From Helicobacter ibis (GTDB lineage: Bacteria; Campylobacterota; Campylobacteria; Campylobacterales; Helicobacteraceae), in the NCBI RefSeq assembly GCF_027859255.1, contig NZ_JAQHXR010000004.1, forward strand, positions 100,411 through 164,410: 64,000 bases of DNA. The letters are read 5' to 3'. This document shows positions 57,995 to 64,000 of the stretch, one piece after another. The stretch's first letter is position 1. Each line of letters begins with the position of its first letter. Under the pieces are notes generated by a model, which was not told the origin of the DNA, did no database searches, and worked only from the letters and a program-made list of their open reading frames with translations. A program made the translations under genes and the position numbers.

Positions 57995-58987
57995 ATGGAA
58001 TTTAAATTTAAACAAGCAAATAGTATTGATTATAAAAGTGTAACTCCAGAGTATCTGTTTAATGAAAGAAGAAGATTTTTGAAACTTGGTGTTGGCGGAA
58101 TAGTGGGAGTATTGAGTGTAGATTCTTTGCTTGCCGATATTGCTAGAGAACTTAAATATAAAAGTATGTCAAAAGATGAGATGTTAAAGCTTAATGGTGA
58201 GGTTTTACATTTAACAAGCGAAGAGCTAGCAACTAGCTATAATAATTTCTATGAATTTGGATACTCAAAATCAGATCCTAAAAAGAAAGGCGATTCTTTA
58301 AAGGTTAGTCCTTGGGAGATAAGCATTGAGGGCGAAATTAAAAACCCAATGAAAATAGAGCTTGAAAACTTAATATCAAAAGTAAATTTGGTAGAGAGGG
58401 TTTATAGATTCCGATGCGTTGAGGCTTGGAGCATGGTTGTGCCATGGATTGGTTTTGAGTTAAGAGAGCTTATTAAGATGGTAGAGCCAACAAAAAAGGC
58501 AAAATATATACAATTTACAACTTTATATGATCCAGAGCAATTTCCTATGCAAGGTGGATTCTTTGGTTTAAACATTGGTAGAAATGCTAGTTTTTTAGAT
58601 TTCCCATATAAAGAGTGCTTGAGACTTGATGAAGCGATGCACCCATTAACACTACTGGCAGTTGGCATGTATAAAAAGAGGTTGTTGCCACAAAATGGTG
58701 CTCCTATAAGATTGGTTGTGCCTTGGAAGTATGGCTATAAAATGATCAAATCAATAAATAAAATTGAATTTTTAGAAGAGCAACCAATTTCTACATGGGA
58801 GGCGGAGAATCCAAAGGAATATGGATTTTATGGCAATGTAGATCCGGAGGTGTCTCACCCACGATGGTCGCAAAGCAGTGAGAGAGTAATAGGACAAAGA
58901 GGTAGAATTCCTACGCTATATCTAAATGGATATGCAAAAGATGTCGAGCATTTATATGCTGGGCTTGATAGAACAAAGCTATACTAG
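57995..58987 (+). CDS. msrP: Periplasmic methionine sulfoxide reductase MsrP (YedY)
   Basis: Molybdopterin enzyme that repairs oxidised methionines in periplasmic proteins. 330 residues with a Tat motif RRRFLKLG at 25-32. The Mo-ligand Cys is in YRFRCVEAWSMVVPW, and SHPRWSQSSER near the end is typical. It works with the membrane haem protein encoded 8 bases downstream. Confidence 0.94.
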   Translation: MEFKFKQANSIDYKSVTPEYLFNERRRFLKLGVGGIVGVLSVDSLLADIARELKYKSMSKDEMLKLNGEVLHLTSEELATSYNNFYEFGYSKSDPKKKGDSLKVSPWEISIEGEIKNPMKIELENLISKVNLVERVYRFRCVEAWSMVVPWIGFELRELIKMVEPTKKAKYIQFTTLYDPEQFPMQGGFFGLNIGRNASFLDFPYKECLRLDEAMHPLTLLAVGMYKKRLLPQNGAPIRLVVPWKYGYKMIKSINKIEFLEEQPISTWEAENPKEYGFYGNVDPEVSHPRWSQSSERVIGQRGRIPTLYLNGYAKDVEHLYAGLDRTKLY

Positions 58988-58995
58988 GAATTTAT

Positions 58996-59511
58996 TTGAA
59001 AAGAGCAATAGAATATATAGCATTAATTGCAATTTTATATGTTTCATGGGAATTGGTCTTAGCAGTTGAATCTTATAAAATAGGCGATTTTTCAGATCCT
59101 GTAGCTAGTTTATACTTTTATAGTGGTTGGATTAGCGTTTTATGTTTGTCATTATCTTTTGTAATTTGTAATAAGCTTAAGAGATTTTGTGGATTGCTTG
59201 GATTTATCTTTGCTATCATTCACATTGGAATCTTTTTAATAATTGATTTTAACTTTGATTTTGATTTAATATTTCAAGATTTAAAAAGTAAATATTACTT
59301 ATATTTTGGCATTGCAAGTTTTTTATTTTTTGCATGTTGTGCATCGTTGTTTGGTGTTTTTAGGTTTGTTTATTATTGTATTTATGGAGCATTATTTTTT
59401 GCTATTTTGCATATATTTTTTATACAGAAATTAATAACGATAAACTATGCAATTTCACTTTGTGTATTGACTTGTCTTGGAGTATTTAAGCTCTATAAGA
59501 GCGTTAAATAA
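58996..59511 (+). CDS. msrQ: Haem-binding membrane subunit MsrQ (YedZ)
   Basis: A 171-residue integral membrane protein of about five to six helices that passes quinol electrons to MsrP. Helix histidines suited to haem b are seen in FAIIHIGIFLI and FFAILHIFFIQ. It is shorter and divergent compared with E. coli MsrQ, so the call leans on its position after msrP. TTG start with AGGA upstream. Confidence 0.75.
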   Translation: MKRAIEYIALIAILYVSWELVLAVESYKIGDFSDPVASLYFYSGWISVLCLSLSFVICNKLKRFCGLLGFIFAIIHIGIFLIIDFNFDFDLIFQDLKSKYYLYFGIASFLFFACCASLFGVFRFVYYCIYGALFFAILHIFFIQKLITINYAISLCVLTCLGVFKLYKSVK

Positions 59512-59576
59512 TTTATTTTATTCTTAATTATGTTTTGATAGAATCTTTGGTTTATTTTTGAATTAAGGTGATGATA

Positions 59577-59939
59577 ATGGGAGATATTTTATTGGTGTTA
59601 CAATTTATTTTAGCAATTGTAATTACGCTTGTAGTGTTATTGCAAAAGAGTGCCAATATGGGATTTAGTAGCTATAGTGGTAGCAATGATGGATTGTTTG
59701 GTGCTAGAGGTCCGGCTGGTTTTTTGGCTAAACTAACATTTTTTATGGGATTTTTATTTGTTATGAATACTATAGCTTTAGGATACATATATATGCAAGA
59801 TTCTAAAAAATCAATCACAGATAATATTCAAATTCCAGTTAGTGTTCCACAAAATATAGATAATAATTCTAGTGCAGTAAGTGTCCCACAATCTCCTAAA
59901 ATACCGGATACTAAAGAAGATACTAATACAACAAAATAA
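59577..59939 (+). CDS. secG: Protein translocase subunit SecG
   Basis: Part of the SecYEG channel. 120 residues with two membrane helices (about 4-24 and 55-76) around SYSGSNDGLFGARGPAGFLAK, then a Ser/Thr/Asp-rich tail. I chose the ATG at 59577 (AAGG eight bases upstream, MGDILL matching the family). ATG 59571 and GTG 59568 are alternatives. Confidence 0.92.
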   Translation: MGDILLVLQFILAIVITLVVLLQKSANMGFSSYSGSNDGLFGARGPAGFLAKLTFFMGFLFVMNTIALGYIYMQDSKKSITDNIQIPVSVPQNIDNNSSAVSVPQSPKIPDTKEDTNTTK

Positions 59940-59948
59940 GGGAATATT

Positions 59949-60509
59949 ATGGAATTACAAGATATTTATAATCACACTAAAGAAGCAATGGATAAGAGTA
60001 TAGAGGCTATGAAGCGTGATTTTGGGACATTGCGTAGTGGTAAAGTATCAGTTTCTATACTTGATCATATTTTGGTTAGCTATTATGATACTCCAACACC
60101 ACTAAATCAAGTATCGTCTGTTATAGCGCAAGATGCAAGCACTATTGTTATTACCCCATGGGAAAAAACTTTGCTAAAAGATATAGAAAGAGCAATACAA
60201 GAAGCAAATATTGGCGTAAATCCAAACAACGATGGAGAGGCTATTAAACTATTCTTCCCTCCAATGACTAGTGAGCAGAGAAAAGAAAGTGCAAAAGAAG
60301 CAAAAAATATAGGTGAGAAAGCAAAAATTTCTATAAGAAATATTAGAAAAGATTCTAATGACAAAATCAAAAAATTAGAAAAAGATAAATTAATAACAGA
60401 AGACGAATCTAAAAAAGCTCAAGATGAAATACAGAAATTTACTGATAATGCTACAAAAAAAATTGATGAATCAGTAAAACACAAAGAAGAAGAATTATTA
60501 AAAATCTAA
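59949..60509 (+). CDS. frr: Ribosome recycling factor Frr
   Basis: Splits the post-termination ribosome with EF-G. 186 residues, full length, with [17 protein letters not shown], the flexible middle [19 protein letters not shown] and [16 protein letters not shown]. It is 9 bases after secG, in the conserved secG-frr-pyrE order. Confidence 0.97.
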   Translation: MELQDIYNHTKEAMDKSIEAMKRDFGTLRSGKVSVSILDHILVSYYDTPTPLNQVSSVIAQDASTIVITPWEKTLLKDIERAIQEANIGVNPNNDGEAIKLFFPPMTSEQRKESAKEAKNIGEKAKISIRNIRKDSNDKIKKLEKDKLITEDESKKAQDEIQKFTDNATKKIDESVKHKEEELLKI

Positions 60510-60518
60510 GGATAGCCA

Positions 60519-61127
60519 ATGGATATAAAGCAGGTTTATATAGATTCTAAGGCTCTCTTGGAGGGACATTTTTTACTAAGTAGTGGCAAACATTCTCCGT
60601 ATTATCTGCAATCTGCTAGAATAATGGAATATCCTCAAAAATCAGAGATTGTAATCAAAGAGTTATCTAAGTTGATATTGGATTCTGGAATTAGAATAGA
60701 TAGTGTATGCTCTCCTGCTCTTGGCGGTTTATTGGTTGGATATGAGCTTGCTAGGTCATTGAATGTAAGGTTTATATTCACAGAAAGAGTAAATGGTAAA
60801 ATGGAGCTAAGGCGTGGGTTTAGTGTTAGAAAAGGTGAGAAGATTCTTGTGTGCGAAGATATAATAACTACAGGTGGATCGGCTGTAGAATGTGGCAATG
60901 AAGTAAGAAAATATGGTGCTGAAGTTATGGCTTATGCAGCATTAGCTAATCGTGGGATATGTTCTATATATAATGACAACAATCCACAACAAGATTCTTG
61001 TAAGCTAAATCCAAATATTCCACTATTTGCATTGGGCAACTTTGTATTTGATACCTATGAGGTCGATGATTGTCCTTTGTGCAAAGGAGGGAGTGTAGCA
61101 ATAAAGCCGGGAAGTCGTGGTAATTAA
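60519..61127 (+). CDS. pyrE: Orotate phosphoribosyltransferase PyrE
   Basis: Adds ribose-phosphate to orotate in pyrimidine synthesis. 202 residues with LLSSGKHSPYYLQSARI, the PRPP motif ILVCEDIITTGGSAVE and CSPALGGLLVGYELAR. Its TAA overlaps the next ATG by one base. Confidence 0.96.
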   Translation: MDIKQVYIDSKALLEGHFLLSSGKHSPYYLQSARIMEYPQKSEIVIKELSKLILDSGIRIDSVCSPALGGLLVGYELARSLNVRFIFTERVNGKMELRRGFSVRKGEKILVCEDIITTGGSAVECGNEVRKYGAEVMAYAALANRGICSIYNDNNPQQDSCKLNPNIPLFALGNFVFDTYEVDDCPLCKGGSVAIKPGSRGN

Positions 61128-61582
61128 TGCGATTTAGGCATGTAAAGAAAATATCCAAAAAAATCATTACACATGATAATAATGATAACTTGGCTACATT
61201 TTTTGATAGATTCAAAGCCCAAGTTGTAGATACTTTTATGATTTATATGCCTATTTTGTATTTTATTACTTATGTTATTATGGGCAGTGCAGAGGCTTTT
61301 AGAGATTCTGTTTTAGCGCCTTTTTTCGGTGTTATTTTATATGGGATTGTAGTTAGTATTTTTATGTCATTTGGTGGGCAAACACCAGGTAAAAAAGCTT
61401 ATGAAATCATTGTAAAAAGAGATGATAATAAGAAAATTACTTTTTTATTTGCAATGACTAGATTCTTTTTATTTTTGGTTTCTGGTTTTTTGATATTTGG
61501 TATTTTTATGCCCTTATTTAGGAAAGATAAGAAAACTTTGCATGATTTGATATTGCAGACAAAAGTGTGTAAAAAGGTATAA
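61127..61582 (+). CDS. RDD-family membrane protein
   Basis: A 151-residue protein with an RDD domain: FFDRFKAQVVDTFMIYMPIL (Arg and Asp of the first helix), a second helix around GVILYGIVVSIFM, GQTPGKKAYEIIV, and the closing KKTLHDLILQTKV. Family function is diverse, including ion transport. Coupled to pyrE as in H. pylori. Confidence 0.88.
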   Translation: MRFRHVKKISKKIITHDNNDNLATFFDRFKAQVVDTFMIYMPILYFITYVIMGSAEAFRDSVLAPFFGVILYGIVVSIFMSFGGQTPGKKAYEIIVKRDDNKKITFLFAMTRFFLFLVSGFLIFGIFMPLFRKDKKTLHDLILQTKVCKKV

Positions 61583-61691
61583 TTTTAGTTTAATTGTTTA
61601 TTGTTATATTTTGTTAATTGTATATTAAAAAAGTTTTTGGCATAATCTGAAATTTATGTAGATACTGCTTTATAGTATAAAAGGGTGTTTT

Positions 61692-62372
61692 ATGAATTCT
61701 ATTTTTACATTTGCTGGACTTATAAGTCATGACCATGATTTTATCATTGCATTTCATGTTGTGTTGGTTGCTATTATTGCATTTATATTAGCTAGATTTG
61801 CCACTGCAAAGATGCAAGTAATTCCGGGAACTATACAAAATGTTTTTGAAGCATTTTTAAGTGGTGTAATTTTCATGGCTAAAGATGTTATTGGAGAGGA
61901 GAAGGCAAAGCATTATCTTCCTTTGACTGCCACTTTAGCTTTTTTTGTATTTTTGGCTAATGCTATTGGTATAATACCTGGCTTTGAATCTCCTTCATCA
62001 AGTCTTAGCTTCACACTTACTTTGGCTTTAGTCGTGTTTGTTTATTATAATTTTGAGGGGATTAGGACCTTTGGTATTGTGAAGTATTTAGCACATTTTG
62101 CAGGTCCCGTAAAAGCACTTGCACCATTGATGTTCCCAATAGAGATTATTTCTCATTGCTCTAGGGTTGTATCATTATCATTTCGTTTGTTTGGTAATAT
62201 CAAGGGTGATGATATGTTTTTACTTGTTATGTTGATGTTGGCTCCTTGGGTTGCTCCATTACCTGCATTTTTAATCCTTACTTTTATGGCATTTTTACAA
62301 GCATTTATTTTTATGATTCTTACTTATGTATTCTTAGCCGGTGCTACATTAGCAAGTGAGGAAGGGCATTAA
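61692..62372 (+). CDS. atpB: ATP synthase F0 subunit a
   Basis: Forms the proton half-channels beside the c-ring. 226 residues with five to six helices. The essential arginine lies in [16 protein letters not shown], and the last helix [17 protein letters not shown] is typical. As in H. pylori it is separate from the main atp operon. It overlaps the next gene by 17 bases. Confidence 0.96.
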   Translation: MNSIFTFAGLISHDHDFIIAFHVVLVAIIAFILARFATAKMQVIPGTIQNVFEAFLSGVIFMAKDVIGEEKAKHYLPLTATLAFFVFLANAIGIIPGFESPSSSLSFTLTLALVVFVYYNFEGIRTFGIVKYLAHFAGPVKALAPLMFPIEIISHCSRVVSLSFRLFGNIKGDDMFLLVMLMLAPWVAPLPAFLILTFMAFLQAFIFMILTYVFLAGATLASEEGH

Positions 62373-62922
62373 ATCATATCTAATAACAGATTGTAATTTA
62401 TACCCAAAAGACAAAAAGGAGTTTTGCTCCTTTTACCACTCTATATTAGATTCTCATAAAGTGGATTTTGCTTGTTTTAGGGATAAGAGTAATGTGTATA
62501 ATCCGCATCTTCTTGAATCTTTTTTAGAACTTAATTTACGATATAAGATAAAATCATTTATTAATAGTAATTACAAGTTGGCTTTAGAGTTTGGCTTTGA
62601 TGGATTGCATTGTAATTCATATCAAATAAATTTGATAAAACCAGCAAAAGACAAGAAGCTAATGGTATTTTTTAGTGGACATAATGAAAGGGATATTATG
62701 GATTCTAGTTTGCAAGGCGCAGATGCAGTTACAATTAGCCCAATTTTTCACTCTCCAAATAAAGGAGAGCCATTAGGAGTTAGAGCATTAGAAGAGCTTA
62801 CAATAAGTAATGCAAGTATTAATATTATAGCATTAGGTGGTATAACTTCTATTGAACAAATTAAGAAAATTTCACATATTCCGCTTTTTGGCTTTGCTTC
62901 AATTAGATATTTTTTATCATAA
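62356..62922 (+). CDS. ThiE/TenI-family protein (thiamine phosphate synthase-like)
   Basis: A 188-residue TIM-barrel protein with [42 protein letters not shown] and [16 protein letters not shown]. The last two are the pyrophosphate/phosphate loops of ThiE and TenI. It is shorter than most ThiE proteins, so coupling of thiazole and pyrimidine versus a TenI-type role cannot be decided. The only canonical start is GTG 62356 inside atpB, without a clear ribosome site. Confidence 0.75.
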   Translation: MRKGIKSYLITDCNLYPKDKKEFCSFYHSILDSHKVDFACFRDKSNVYNPHLLESFLELNLRYKIKSFINSNYKLALEFGFDGLHCNSYQINLIKPAKDKKLMVFFSGHNERDIMDSSLQGADAVTISPIFHSPNKGEPLGVRALEELTISNASINIIALGGITSIEQIKKISHIPLFGFASIRYFLS

Positions 62923-63046
62923 TAACTAAAAATTCATACTAACTATAACTTACGTAATATTACTTTGTGCTATTACCTTGATTTGATATTTTCATAATTA
63001 TGTGTATAATTCATTTTCTAAATTGCACATTTTGTAAGGAACTAAA

Positions 63047-63903
63047 ATGGAAAGCGATATTGCAAACACTGATTTCGCCCCCCCCCCCCCCACAAATTTG
63101 TTTGATATTCACACATTATACTAACATATATAACTCATTTTTATTGCAATATAGATAATATAGATTCGGTGATTTCTCTTTTAAGGGATTATGAAAAATA
63201 TAATAAAGATATTTTAGATGTTGTTTTATTTATAGTTATTGATGATGGTTCTCCTGTTTCTTACGAGATTCCGCAATTTGATCTAAATTTGCATTGGATA
63301 AGAATAAATGAAGATATCCCATGGAATCAATCTGGTGCTAGAAATCTGGGTGCAGTATATGCAAAGAGTGATAATATAGTTTTTGCAGACTTGAATCATA
63401 AAGTATTAGAAAATACTATGCACTACATGGCGTATCATAAGCCTTGTGGAAGAAATATATACAAGATAAAGTATGAAGGAAGAAACAAGGGTCATTCTAA
63501 TTTGTTTTTTCTAAGTCGAGCTAGATTTATGCGTTTTTTTGGTTATGATGAAGAGTTTGCTGGACACTATGGAGCAGAGGATTTTAGATTTATCAAGGTG
63601 CAAAAAGCACATGGAAGTAAGCAACTTTATCTTCCAAATAAGTATAGAGTGGTTAAGAGAGTGTTGGAAAGTGGTTCTGATCATTCTTTGGATAGGGATT
63701 TGACGCATTGCACCCCTATTGATCTTAGGAAAAAATTAGAGCTTAGGACATATGGTTTAGACTATGGATACTCTAAATTATTTCTAAATAATTTTACTTG
63801 GAAGTTTTTAAGTGAGCAAAAAAGAACTTGTGTTCCGATGCCAAAATCCAAAAAATGGTGGTATTATCTTTGGTATTTTAGATGGATATTTGGGTATAAA
63901 TAA
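63047..63903 (+). pseudogene. Glycosyltransferase family 2 gene, out of frame (phase-off or broken)
   Basis: The ATG-led frame passes through poly-C and stops at 63122-63124 after 25 codons. The glycosyltransferase frame is open from 63106 to 63903. It reads ILTYITHFYCNIDNIDSV, IVIDDGSPVSYEIP, ARNLGAVYAKSDNIVFADLNH and GAEDFRFIKVQ, a GT-A fold with DD and ED motifs. The GTG at 63169 is internal, since homologous sequence lies upstream of it. Removing one CA from CACACA at 63110-63115 would join the two frames at 14 C. The target is probably LPS or another surface glycan. Confidence 0.8.
63078..63091 (+). repeat. Poly-C tract of 14 (simple-sequence contingency repeat)
   Basis: Fourteen consecutive C in an otherwise AT-rich region, 31 bases into an ORF that starts at ATG 63047 with AAGGA six bases upstream. 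Such tracts slip during replication and switch surface-modifying genes on and off in Helicobacter and Campylobacter. Confidence 0.92.
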
Positions 63904-64000
63904 GTTTAAATACTATTTCAACATCCCTTAAGCTTCTTTCGTTATACTTTCATTCCTTTTTTGTTGATTTTTCTTTATGAGCTTTCAATAATAAAGAGGT
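63904..64000. other. Right-edge sequence without a recognised gene
   Basis: The last 97 bases contain no ORF, RNA gene or clear hairpin that I can support. Confidence 0.4.

Noticed and set aside
63169..63903. GTG at 63169 as the true glycosyltransferase start
   Set aside because: Sequence typical of the first strand of the fold (ITHFYCNIDNID) lies upstream in the same frame, so starting there would delete part of the core.

Overview
This window looks like chromosomal DNA of a non-pylori Helicobacter (Campylobacterota). It is strongly AT-rich. Many gene blocks keep the order I recall from H. pylori: murB-fliQ, fabI-tpiA, dcd/accB-accC, ndk-DUF177-rpmF-plsX-fabH, M16-mqnC-bamA, cheY-prmA-ftsH-psd-like-pssA and secG-frr-pyrE-RDD. 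Menaquinone is made by the futalosine route (mqnA, mqnC). hisH and hisA are present although H. pylori lacks histidine synthesis, so an enterohepatic-type species is more likely. The genus is an inference from gene content and protein similarity; no database was searched.

Layout. Bases 1-815 hold the 3' end of an autotransporter, followed by a SIMPL-domain protein. A four-tRNA cluster (Gly, Leu, Cys, Ser) lies on the minus strand at 1987-2373. A TlpA-like lipoprotein, ftsY and radA follow, then a small uncertain secreted-peptide locus. Minus-strand genes run from 5.8 to 10 kb (MFS, murB, fliQ, fabI, tpiA, DUF1090). Next come a FUSC-family protein, dcd, accBC, a FlaC-like secreted flagellin with a sigma54-type promoter, dapF, malic enzyme, an AsmA-like protein and a cysteine-rich lipoprotein. 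From 19 to 30 kb lie ileS, metK, ahpC, an HDOD protein, mqnA and the ndk-to-fabH lipid block, which ends in a secretin. From 30 to 37 kb on the minus strand are recG, an M16-like protein, mqnC and bamA.

From 37 to 50 kb: tyrA, a large WD40 plus alpha-helical-repeat protein, ispG, a decayed ktrA-ktrB potassium-uptake pair, proA, ppk, purM, a triple-SH3 protein, aroE and pdxJ. From 50 to 62 kb: a PolB-like exonuclease, a PDC-sensor protein, hisH-hisA, the cheY-to-pssA block, msrPQ and the secG-to-RDD block, then atpB and a ThiE/TenI protein. The window ends with a glycosyltransferase behind a 14-base poly-C tract, a typical epsilonproteobacterial contingency locus that is out of frame as read.

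Most genes are core housekeeping: amino-acid, lipid, peptidoglycan and quinone synthesis, envelope assembly, motility and redox repair. Accessory interest is concentrated in the decayed ktr locus, the poly-C glycosyltransferase, the secretin and its small partner, the WD40-solenoid protein, the SH3 internal duplication and several family members that lack their catalytic motif. I saw no CRISPR array, insertion sequence, prophage or rRNA gene.
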